64,000 bases of DNA, from contig PEDN01001355.1 of NCBI GenBank assembly GCA_003864495.1, positions 682,001 to 746,000 of the forward strand, read 5' to 3'. A model generated the notes under the pieces. It was not told the origin of the DNA and made no database searches. It saw only the letters and a list, made by a program, of their open reading frames with translations. Positions 24,275-35,700 of the stretch are shown one piece after another; the stretch's first letter is position 1; every line of letters starts with the position of its first letter. The stretch comes from Nemopilema nomurai (taxonomy: Eukaryota; Cnidaria; Scyphozoa; Rhizostomeae; Rhizostomatidae). The translations under genes were made by a program, and so were the position numbers.

Positions 24275-27200
24275 ATGGGCGCCGAAACGACCTCAAATGA
24301 ATTTAAACTGAATGATCCACCAAGTGATGGAATTTCCTCTGTTAAGTTCAGCCCTACTTCTTCAAACTTCTTGATTGCGTCTTCGTGGGATAAGGTAAGT
24401 TTTAATAACCCCTTGAATTTTTCTTCGAGAAGAAGTTGAATTGCGTTGAGTCGGTTGAGGTTGGCTAGGCCGAGATGAATAGAGTTTAACCGGAACTTGG
24501 AAGCCCTGCTTATTTTGCGATTGTAATTCATATCAGTTATTAACTGATCAGGCACCAGCTGTGCTATCAGCTTCAAACTTTTCAAGTTTGCCATAAAGTA
24601 GTGCAATTTTATCGAAGTAGAGATGAAAAATAGCTGAACCGTTTTGAAGCTCATTTGATTCAAACAGCATCATTGCAATAAATCATTGAGTGATTTACTG
24701 TCTACCCATAATTCATAAATCGAGGGACGCTTTGTTAGCTTTTGCAATGTTAATTTAAATTCAGATAGAAATTCGCTGAAGAGGTTACCTTTTGTTATTA
24801 TGGTCATCACCTGCAAAATTACCAAATCAGTCACTTCCAACTTCTTCTCTCTTTACAATCAGCAAGACACCCTTTATCCCATCAGGTCTTCTGCTTGATG
24901 TGTGAAGATCTTGTGAAGATATTGTCAACTTGGGAAAGTAATCCTTGTGGAAGTTTTAACGAAAATTACTTGGCAAAATGCAAACATATTTTGATGCAAC
25001 CTGTGGAAGCCTGTTGATATTCACAATGTGAATTCAATTCATGAAGATGTTTATGTGACTACATTTGAAAAATTGAAACAAAAGTGACTGCTTCATTAAG
25101 AACTGGCAGCTCAGAATTGTGATGCATCAAAACTATTGAATTGCTTCTTTGTTGATTTGATGAAAGACAAGTTGTTTTCAATGCTACAATGCCCGCCAAA
25201 AGTGTTGGAACAGTCCAATCATCTTTCCTACTAAACGTCTCCCCTCCCCCATATACAATGTTGGTTTCCGACTGGAAAATGACAACAAATGTATGTTGGA
25301 GCGCAGATTGTGTAACCCATGTTTAGCGACATGTTCACCTACCTTCACAACATTGTTTAAGGGGGAGGGGGTTCTGTCGGCTTGAAATAGGGAATTGAAG
25401 TGAAAATATGCATTTATTTCGAGTAGAATCTCGGTGTTCCAACTACTTTTGGTGGGCATTGTATGTCACAACTTTCAAAGTCAAAGTTTTTGATTCATTG
25501 ATTGATTGATGCATATTTAAATGAAAAAAATGGATATTGATTGAAATTAGATAGCTAAATTAGCATTTTTTCACCTTCCTAGTGAGATGGGTACTATCAT
25601 GCTTTTTATACCATAACAACTTCATAAAGTTTCTTCTCCATCTTAAGCCCCTCCCATAAGACTGGAAAAAACAAATACCCCCCAAACGGACTTGGTAGAG
25701 CTTTTTTGGTATGTCTATCATTCTTACTCCAAAATATATACTATTCCAAGACTTTCTCCAAAATTGTAAAAACATTTAGATATGAGCATCTGCCTTGACT
25801 TAGTAAAATGAGAACCTTTCTTGTCCTTCAGACTTCTGTTTCAAATGGCTTTCCAAAGTGTTATATTTGATTTTAATTTTAGAGTGTCAGGCTTTATGAT
25901 GTTGGCAATAACAACATGCGGATACAGTACAGCCACAATGGTGCTGTGCTTGATTGCTGTTTCAGCAATGCAGTGACATCCTACAGTGGTGGTCTTGATG
26001 CCATGCTGAAGTCGTAAGTAGATATTTTTAGAAATATATGCAAAATATCAAAAGGTTTCATGGCGAGGCATATTGCGAGGAATCCTCTCTTCTGGCAAAT
26101 GCTCTTACATGAATCAGGCTTGGGCATTTGAGGTGGGTGATCAAGGTGGGTATGGAGTTACACACAGGGCTAGGGGTATGGTTATTATTTGCTAACAAAA
26201 TCACCTGCCTTGGTTTTCATTTCCTCTGTCAATTTAACACTCTGTGACATTTTTCTCCCTGCCAGTGTTTTGTACACAGTGGAAGTAGTAACTTGTTAAT
26301 GACTTGTTCTCAGTTAGGTCCTGTTTCATGTTCTTTAAATTTGAACAGGCAAGTAGTAAATTGCCCCATCCTCCCCCTTTGTAAATGTTAGCTGGGCAAC
26401 TTTTAAAATGCAAAAAACTGTTGCAAATGCTTTGAAGCAGATGTGGAAATGAATCTTGTTTATTTGTTTTTAATTACTTATCATGATTAAGAAAGAAGGT
26501 TGTGAAGATGGTGTTCAACTTAAAAGTTTAGTTTGATTGCTCTGATGGATCTCAAATTGAGGAGAAGAAGAGAGTGTTAAAATAAGATGCTAGTGAAGCC
26601 AATTAGCTCACATTTGCATCAAGACTTCAGAAATTAAGGGACATTTGTCTGGCAAACACACATTTTTGTCATTTTGAAGATTAATGTATTTGAGATTTTA
26701 TTTGATGTCGTCTCGGCAAAGAGTGAGATTTAGTGCAGCTCCATAATGCCATCTCTCAAAAGCATCTGTATCATACATGTCTACATCCTCCAAATACTTT
26801 TACATCAATATTTTCTACGTATAAAGCTGCTTTGCTACTCTCTCGAGATAAATCTTGTCCAGCAACTGAAGAAGGTGGCAGAAGGTTAAGATAGGGCCAC
26901 TGAGGTTCGGGCATTGGCTGAATTGAATTATGATTACTGGGATATTTTGCCACTCTTTGAGAATTTTTTTTCAATTTTTTTATTTCTTCTGTTGCAGATA
27001 TGATTTTAACACAGCATCAGAGCATATTCTTGGAATGCATGAAAAACCAATTAAATGTGTAGAATATTGTGCTCCTCTTGGTATGTTGTGTTTTTCTTCA
27101 TAATTTGAGTAATCAAGTGCAGGCTATATTTGTAATTTGTTTATCAGTCTTTGTAATATGAAAATAGGCCACATGCGGCATTTCGCACGCCTTGATTACT

Positions 27201-30200
27201 TTGCGCGTGTGATGGCGTGTGCAACCGCTTTTTATCGGTTGTTTCTCATACCTGTTGTCAAGAACTGGGTGCTGCTTTTAAGGAGACCTAATTTGGCGAC
27301 TTTGAGTTACCGCTGCTTTGAAAATCTTCAAAACATATGCAATTTTAAACAATTTTGTTGCAAACTCTTGTTTTGTGCGTGCGATCGCACGCCTCATATT
27401 ACAAAGACTGGTTTATGTTTTTTCATTGTTGTTTTGAGCATCTCTTTGGATAAGTATACCTTAAAGTACATACATCTTTATTCAAAGTTAAGTATATACT
27501 GTAAAACAGCATCATCTTGTTCTGCATTTGCAATGTTGAGGTTCCTTTGAATTTCTTTTCTCTAAGTTTTGCATTTTCCTATTAACATGAGTCAATATTG
27601 TTTGCTATTATTGCAGGATTGATTATCACAGGCAGCTGGGACTCTACAATCAAATTATGGGACCCAAGGCAATCTAAATCAGTTGGAAATTATAGCCAGT
27701 TGGAAAGGGTACATCAATGTTCACAAATTAAAACATGATCAAGCTCAAATCATAGATTGTACTTCACATATTGTAAAGGCATCTTGCCCCAAAAAGTAGC
27801 ATCTATCCCTATAAGTCCACATTTTTCATCCATTCTTCTTGTGTGGAGTGTCACTTTTGTCAATCTCTCTTTCCCCACAGACAGTAGACAATTAGAATAA
27901 CTTGTCAGATGTTTGTTGGGAGGCCTGAAAATTGTAGAAAGTTTAGAATCATGCCCTAGTTAGAAAAAAGAAAAGGGTTGACAGGGACTTGTTTTTATGT
28001 GTTTAAAGCAATTTCTCCAGCTGTTTGTAGTTGAAAGATTTTGCAATATATATATATATATTTGCTAGTTTGATATTTCTTTTTTCAGGTTTATACCATG
28101 GCCCTTTCTGATGACAAGCTTGTTGTTGGAACGGTGAGAGCATATTTAATATAGAGTATGGAGTAACATTTATTTGTAATTAAATGTTTTATATAAATAA
28201 TTTCAAGTTTTTTTTATTTGTAATAGAGCACTTAATCATTTAAAAATCGCATTGCACTTCCTCTAATCTTGTACATAAAGCATATTATGAATATACACTT
28301 TTGTTGTTAGGCTGGAAGGAAAGTTCTAGTTTGGGACCTAAGAAATATGGTAAGATATTTTTGTGCTGTTCATTGTAATTGTCGTTCCTCACATTGTGAA
28401 GAATCTTGTCTTTTGAATTTTCTAATTAGACAGACAATTCTTTCAGTGTAATCTGTTTTAATTTTCAGGATTATGTGCTGCAAAAACGAGAATCAAACCT
28501 CAAGTTTCAAACTCGTTGCATCAAATGTTTCCCAAACAAGGAAGGTAAGTAGTGTTCATGGGTGACTATTCACCTTTTAACTAATTTACCTCTGGATAGT
28601 TTGAGCATCCGAGTTGCATAAAATCATTTTGTTCGACTGCAAATATAAAAAAGACGGGAACCAAATAATGGCAAAAATCAAATAATGTATAAAGCAAAAA
28701 CAAATAATGCAAGTGGAAAAGCAACGATAAACACGTCTTCGCCTACAAGTAACAATAACATCAGCCATTGGTTAGGGACATGTCCACCTAGAAATTTGAT
28801 TTGTGTTTGAATCCGCCCTGTTTGGTTATGGAAATATCATTTGAAAGGGTCGCATTTCTTACATCAAATGCTCGTTGTATATTCATGCTATCATGCTCAC
28901 GTTAAGCAGAGCAATATGACCTCCTTGCCATAACTGATCAATGCCTACAGCTTGTTTCATTGGTATGTAACCAATAAGCATCTTGTCTCTTAAGGCTACG
29001 TGTTAAGCTCGATAGAAGGCCGAGTGGCTGTGGAATACTTCGATCCAAATACTGAAATACAAAAGAAGAAATACGCCTTCAAATGTCATCGCATCAAAAG
29101 CGAAGGAAAGGAGCAGATCTTCCCAGTCAACGCCATAAGCTTCCACAACATGTGAGTTTCTATTCTTAGGTCTACCGCGTGTCATCAAAGCTACATCTCG
29201 TATAGTCAGAGCATGCTTGTGGTTTGAAGCGAAGGACGATTTGAAGTTGCTACTGCCGGTTGCCTTATGACCACATTAGACATAACACTCGGAATAGCGA
29301 CTTTGAATCGTCCAGTTCAGGTAGCACGTAAGTGTCTACGGCGGAGCATACCTGTTGGTATCATGTTTTGTGGTAATAATTGTATTGACTCCATATACTT
29401 GACTGGCATTTTCGCTTCTAACTGTTTATGTTCCATTTTTCTGCAACAAATCTTTTATGAACACACATGTTAGATTTAAAGTCTTTTCATAGCTTTTCTT
29501 CAGTTATATTATAAATTTTTTGTTGTAATGTGCACATTTGTAAGGCTTTGCGTTCGGCTTCCAGACACAACACTTTTGCCACTGGGGGATCCGATGGATT
29601 TGTCAATATCTGGGATGGCTTTAACAAAAAGCGGCTTTGTCAGGTTTCGTATATAGTTAAACTTTCTCTTAAATAGTAAAACATCCATTATTGTTCTTGT
29701 GACTAGTCCAGAATCTTTTTAAGGCATTTCCTACTTCTCCAAGTAGTTTCCGATTCTCTTAGCATTGTCCAATCTCTTGAGCAGTGTCCAATTCTCTAAT
29801 CAGTGTTCCATTCTCTAAGACGTGTCTTATTCTCTAATCGGTGTTCAATTCTCTAAGAAATATCAAATTCTCTAATCAGTTTTCCATTCTTTAAGTAGTG
29901 TCCAATTGCCTATCGGTGTTCCAATTTCTTAGTAGTGTTCAATTCTCTGATCGATTTTCTCTTCTCCAAGAAGAGCTCAACTCTCTAATTAGTGTCCACT
30001 TCCATGTGTACTGTCCAATTCTTTAAGTAATGTCAATTTTTTTAACTACTGTTTTTCTCTAATGAGCAATTTGCAACCAATCGCCAACACTCTCTTTGTA
30101 GTTCCATCGATACCCGACAAGCATCGCATCGTTGGCCTTCAGTCACGACGGAACGATGCTTGCCATTGCATCGTCATACATGTATGAAGAGCACGAAAAA

Positions 30201-30700
30201 GAGTAAGAAGTATTCCTAATATACTATGAACTGATAAAAATACAATTCTGTCTGGCTTTTCTGGTTGGCAAATGCATGTGTGCGACATCATTGTACTGGT
30301 AGAACGGACGATCGGGTATCACCTGGACCACACTTTTTCGTTATTTGATAACAAATATCCCACTATCGAAATTTTCTAGACAGCGATGTCTTTTTACAAA
30401 TCAGAAAACACTCTGCATAATATTGCAGTCCTGTGAAGTGGCCTATTTTTTTTGTATCTTAAGCTTCTCAAGATTTTAGCTTCTAGGTACGCATTATTGC
30501 ATCGCAATTTCGAATGGTTTGGCTATGTTTGACCTCCTCAAACTGCAACTAGCTCCTCAACTCCAAACTAACCTTAGCTGTCATCCCCCCTTTTCCGAAA
30601 TAAGCTCGATTAATACTCACCATGGCCGTTTTTCCCTAGACACCCTGAAGATGCCATCTTCATCAGACATGTATCAGATCAGGAGACCAAACCAAAATGA
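24275..30700 (+). CDS. BUB3: Mitotic checkpoint protein BUB3
   Basis: BUB3 is a seven-bladed WD40 propeller that binds BUB1 and BUBR1 and brings them to phosphorylated KNL1 at unattached kinetochores. Eleven exons: 24275-24394, 25883-26013, 26998-27080, 27617-27708, 28089-28133, 28311-28349, 28469-28544, 28995-29151, 29565-29643, 30102-30202, 30640-30700. They total 984 nt, giving 327 residues plus TGA; human BUB3 has 328. Family landmarks are the N-terminal [29 protein letters not shown] in blade 3, [50 protein letters not shown] and the C-terminal [17 protein letters not shown]. All introns are GT-AG with matching phases. Two exons are tiny (45 and 39 nt). The start at 24275 matches the family N terminus with about three extra residues. 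A long antisense open frame over exon 1 is treated as chance. Confidence 0.97.
25187..25461. mobile_element. Tc1/mariner-like MITE, 275 bp, TA target duplication
   Basis: The termini are inverted repeats of about 26 bp: left starts CAATGCCCGCCAAAAGTG and the right end read in reverse starts CAATGCCCACCAAAAGTA; both arms continue to TTGGAAC. The element is flanked by TA on both sides (25185-25186 and 25462-25463). It carries no transposase. It sits in BUB3 intron 1. Confidence 0.88.
27145..27410. mobile_element. MITE, 266 bp, with 17-bp perfect inverted termini
   Basis: Left CAGTCTTTGTAATATGA is matched exactly by the reverse complement of the right end. Both sides are flanked by GTTTAT (27139-27144 and 27411-27416), a probable 6-bp target duplication. 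A subterminal palindrome GCGTGCGATCGCACGC lies near the right end, and GCGTGTG-type words near the left. There is no coding capacity. It is located in BUB3 intron 3. The superfamily is not clear from the ends. Confidence 0.85.
28046..28061. repeat. (TA)n microsatellite
   Basis: A short pure TA run in BUB3 intron 4, about 30 bases before the acceptor. Confidence 0.8.
29706..30060. repeat. Degenerate 19-bp satellite with 38-bp higher-order pattern in BUB3 intron 9
   Basis: About eighteen diverged copies of a 19-mer close to GTGTCCAATTCTCTAATCA stand head to tail. Successive copies tend to alternate between an end like CTCTAATCR and an end like CTCTAAGNA, so the true unit looks like a 38-bp dimer. 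The array ends about 40 bases before the exon-10 acceptor (30101). Confidence 0.85.
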
Positions 30701-32786
30701 CCAATTCATCCGTTTCATTGTCAGAGGCAAACTTCGCAGCAAAGAGTTTTTCACGTTCTCAGATCCTGAGATGGAAAGGAACATTTATGAGGACATTGGT
30801 GTTAGACAGTCTTGCTAGTGGTTGGCTCCAAATACTGCCACCACCTTTTGAAGACATCTCGATTTCCTTCGTGCTCTGGGTTTCGTAAGTCGGTATGCGC
30901 GTTGCATTCTCGTGTGACGTATTTCTCTGTGCTTGACTAAATTTCGTAACAGCATTCTTTACAGTCAATCGCTCTCACCAGACGATCTGTAGTCAAGTCT
31001 GTTTATATGGCTTTGTACAATTTTGCCATATTTATGTAATTTGTTTCATTTACCAAAAATATCCTCGATTCTGTATTTTGAAATAATTCACGTGTTGTTA
31101 ATTAATTGATTTCTCCTGTGCATTGCTATAAAACCATGATCAAATTCTGCAAAGCTATATATGGAAAGCAACCGTGATATTCTTGTCTTTCTTTTTTTCA
31201 ACCTCCTGTTTTGCTTTTTCATATTAGTTTATATATCCTTAAACTAAAGCCAACCATTTAAGGCATTTGTTTATGTACTCAGTGATTTCCTTCAACATCA
31301 TTTTTATTGGAAATAACTGAATATATGTTATGTTACCTCTTACCGTAAAAGAAAGCTTTTAATTTGGTGAAAGGTGAACATTCTTATTTCTATTGTGTTC
31401 TCATTTCCTGCGCAAAATTGGAAAGATTACCCTTGTTTAAACAGCTTTGCAGGCAGGTAAAATTATGTGGGTATTTTAGACACGGATGGTAAGCAAAAGA
31501 ATCAGAAGCTCTTGCATTGAAGTTTTCTTCCTTGGAATCGCCTTTAACAATCAGGAGAAGATCATGAATATTGGCCACCCGGCCATCCTACGCTATTGAT
31601 TTTAAATTGGACCAGGGAAATTCTAAAAAGTTGGAAGTTCAGTAAAATTGTGAAGCAATATAATGTGGTAAATGTATAGTATTGATAAACTCCACAAGCG
31701 TAATTCGATGTGGCTTTGATTTGGGACTTTCCATAGCTACACTAAGGGGACTAAAGTATGGAAACGATTGGCCTAGGCAACGTTGAAGCGCGGCTGCAAT
31801 CTTTGGAGGGAGCAGAACAAAAGAAACAACGATTGGCGTTCTACAAGGATCAAATACCACATACGACATTTTCGAAGCCATATTTTTAAGCCCTTCGTTT
31901 CCATACTTTTGTCCCCTTAGTGTAGTTCCCTAACATTAGTTTTGCTTGAATTTTTAGTTGATGATTTTCAATGAGAACACTCTTGATCTGCCACAAGAAC
32001 CAATGTATCAAGCTACCTTTAAAGGTCATTTGTTGATCTTCTACATTTAAATTATCATGTTATTGAATGCTTTTGATGCTCTTCATCGCTAAAGGTTTTA
32101 GCAAAACATAATATTTAAGTTTCTTGCATTTTTGATTGTTTGTTTTTTTAACAAGAAAAGTCACCTGTTTCCCATCAATCTATCAGTAAACAACGCTGCA
32201 AACATTACAGGTGAATCTTCTTAGCAGAGCTCGAATGAATATTTGAAATTGTTAATAGATGAGGCACTTTAAGCATTTTCTCATAAAATATTGCAGAATG
32301 TTTCGCGGTGTTTTGCCCTTCTCCTGAAATGGCTCTTTAAGGTCTCCATGGTGACAAGGATTGATTATTTAGACTCTTCATGAAGACGAGTCCCCAGCAT
32401 ATGAATGATGAAGAAGATTCGATACAATGGAAGTCTCGAGAATGTGAAAGTTTTTGTTTTCCAATACGAATAAACCGTCTTTTGATAGTAATTTTTTGAA
32501 CACTGTTGGCATATTCCTTCTCTAGCTAGGCTCGAAGTTCGTGTTCTCGTAAGTCTGAAAAGTCAGTCAATGACAGATGTTACTGAAAATGCTCCCTTGT
32601 GACCTGGATTAGAAGTGGTGGCTTGACTTGATGTTTCATTTCGGCAAGATTCGCAAAAGGAATTCAACTATCCTTCGCCTTGATAGAGGATTGGTCCGTC
32701 ACTTTGTTCAACTATCGCGATAAAGTAAATTTTGTCAGTCTTACGTCTGGTGGGTATGTTTGTTGGTTGACTCAAACCTCCTGAGC
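30701..32786. other. Intergenic region between BUB3 and WDR31
   Basis: It contains the BUB3 3' UTR (no clear AATAAA seen close to the stop), one MITE (31740-31922) and the presumed WDR31 promoter. No further gene can be supported. Confidence 0.5.
31740..31922. mobile_element. Tc1/mariner-like MITE, 183 bp, TA target duplication
   Basis: Inverted termini of about 28 bp: CACTAAGGGGACTAAAGTAT on the left and CACTAAGGGGACAAAAGTAT read from the right, both continuing GGAAACGA. TA flanks both sides (31738-31739 and 31923-31924). There is no transposase. It lies between BUB3 and WDR31. Confidence 0.9.
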
Positions 32787-35700
32787 ATGGGCCACGGACA
32801 ATCGAAGCAAAGAATCAACAAGGGCAGTTACAAAGAAGACGAATATGGATGTGGGGATAATCATTTATCAAATGATGTCTGTGACTTCCCAAGAGTTCAC
32901 AGCACAAACAGTGTTACATCAGTCTCCTGCGTTAATGGAACATCAGTTTGCATTTCTGGTGGCTCTGGAGGGGTACGTCGTTTGGTAGATTTTGCATAAA
33001 AGCCGAAAGTAAATGACCATTGGCATTTACGAATAAGATAATTGCTACTTAACTGCCCTTTCTCAGCTTCAATATCAAGTTGTACGAACAACAACAACTA
33101 TGATGCATAAAATGTTATGTTTTTCAGAAAATTAATGGTGAATTTTTGGAAAGGTCTGTATCACTATCACTGATATCAATTTTTAACAAACTGTCTTTAG
33201 CTCAAATTATTTATTTTCTGTTTTATTACTGTCATCCTTTTCCTAGCAGTATTTTGCAAAGAGATGACAAGTGTAGCCTTTTAAATAGTTAAATGATATT
33301 TTTAATGATATTTATAACTATGGTTAGGAATTGACAAACATCAAAAGGTATGCTAGCTTTCAATCATAAGTATGAATTGGACTGCTTTAAGAATTCACAA
33401 AAATGAATCTAGAAGTTAATTTTCCATGTTGGATTTTAACTACATTTTGTCAGCGGAATTTTTATTTGTACTTATTAGAATCTTATATTTTAATTGAACT
33501 GTACTAATAAGACAAACCTTTTTGTCTTGAAAGTATATTTGTGCTTAGTTTATGTAGTGCTTTGCAAAGCTTTACACTTTTCTAATCTTCTGAATACCTC
33601 TTTAGAAAATTGGCTTGTTTGATGTCAGTGCAAGAAAACTGATGGCTAGATGGGATGCCCATGATAAAGAAATCACACAGGTTTCCTATAATTATTCAAA
33701 CTCTTTCACACAGATGGAAGGTACCTGTAGATTTTAATTGTCAGACACAGTTTCATTTGGACTTTTGTTTTTAGTTGTTGTACTATTTCTGTATGATAAG
33801 TAATTCAAATGTGCATGCATTTGGAGCTATGATTAGTGTTTGTGTTGATTTGTGAAACATAGTCCAAACAGAATAGTAAAAATATACTGGCTGGAACTAG
33901 TGACATGCTATCATGTGTGCTATCACATCCAGGGTTTGTTGTTTAACATCCCTGCATACATACATCCTCTATCTGCTAGGTCATCCCTGCTGGTGTTGAG
34001 CAATCTGTGTACTCTGCTTCAAGAGACAAATTAATTAAAGTGTGGAAAGGCAATTCTGAGGTACCCACTCAAGTTCTTAGTGGACACACACTTGGTGTAT
34101 CTGCAATTACAACTAATAAAGGTAAGATTCTAATCAACACATTTCACTGACCTGCCCCTACAAAACTAGTCACAACTAGCACTCTAAACATGCTCTAGTA
34201 AGATAATCTTTGATTGAATTTGGAAATTGAAAAATTAATAAGCTAAACATAAGAACTTTATATGTTAGAACTCAAAATCTTTTTCCAGTCAATTTTGGCT
34301 GGAAATGTTTATAATTTGCCTGGTTCCTGCCTTATAAACCTCTCTCCCTAATTCAGAGGCCTTAAACAAACATTAATTGTCATTTAAATGACAGATGGTT
34401 CTTATTTGGTCTCTGGCTCTCGTGATAATACAGTTCGTTTATGGGACATGAAAGTGGGAACATGTATTGGACAGGGAACATTGCCACGAAACATGGTCAG
34501 TGGTAGCAAAATTTATCTTCATTAATTTGTTCATTTTAATAAGAAGCTAAAGAAGATATGATGTTCAAATAACAATAGCGTTTTTAATTCAAAATGGTTG
34601 CTTATTGTAGCGGACAAGGAGCAACTTCTTAGCAGGGAAGAATGTGCTACAACTTTAAAGTCTACTCTTGTTTGGGAGAACATCAATCAAGTTAATGCTA
34701 GGAGCCAAAGTTTTTTTCATTTCTAATTTATGTTTCTAGAATTGCAATTTGCAACTTTCTTAGTGTTTGGAGTTTTACAAAAATAATTTATTATTATATA
34801 GAGAATAAACATATTGGAATTGGTAACATTTAATAACAACCACAAAACAGCTCTTCCCTTTGAAGAGCCTTGACATTTTTTAAATATCCATGTATTCTTC
34901 CATAAATTGTTTATGATTATTATATGCATTTTTGTCTTAATCGTTGCTGATGTCCCCAGGCAAGTATAAAATATAAAACAATATAAAATCCCACAAAATG
35001 AGAAGTTAAATTTTTAAAGTTATTTTTACACTAAAACTCATTAAATGTAATCAAGGAATATCATCCTTTACCAGACTAAGAATGGAACCAGAACCAGGTA
35101 GATAGATTAGATTTGCTATGGGAAAGGCTAACTATGGATATTTCATCGCTAATATTGGCTGGCTAGCTGCAATACAAAAAGAGGTTGTATCTACATGAGG
35201 CATCTGTAGCAGGGGAAAGTTGATTGTGGATTGTCCATTCCTGATCAAATTTTGTGTTGTCATCTTCGAAGGTGGGAAAACTCTGAAAACTTTGTTTGCA
35301 GTCATGGATGCTACTTAACTGACCAAATGTCTTGTTCGCAAGAGTTAGACTGCAGTACCCCTCTAGTACCTTAAGTCTCAACAACTCCCCACCCCTCACT
35401 CCCATGTCGACACGAGTGGCTGTGAAAATTCTATTGAGTTCACAAGTGCAGCACACTCTTATCTCATGCCCGGTGAATTTTATTGTAGGTAACCGATGTC
35501 AAATGGATTGATGGCACAGAACAGGTTGTCCAAACCGGAGAAGACAAGATTATGAAGCAAGTAAAAACGTTTGGGTTTTATTTTTGCTTTTTTCAACAAT
35601 GTACCTTCTATACAGGCCGCGGTAGTGTAGTGGTTGAATGGTGGCAAAATGAATCATCACCAGCACTGAACCATTATGATTTGGGGAAAAGTAGGGGATG

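Noticed and set aside
24100..24663. 187-codon open frame on the - strand over BUB3 exon 1
   Set aside because: It overlaps a certain exon antisense, has no recognisable domain and no splice or start support. Long antisense frames over coding exons are common by chance.
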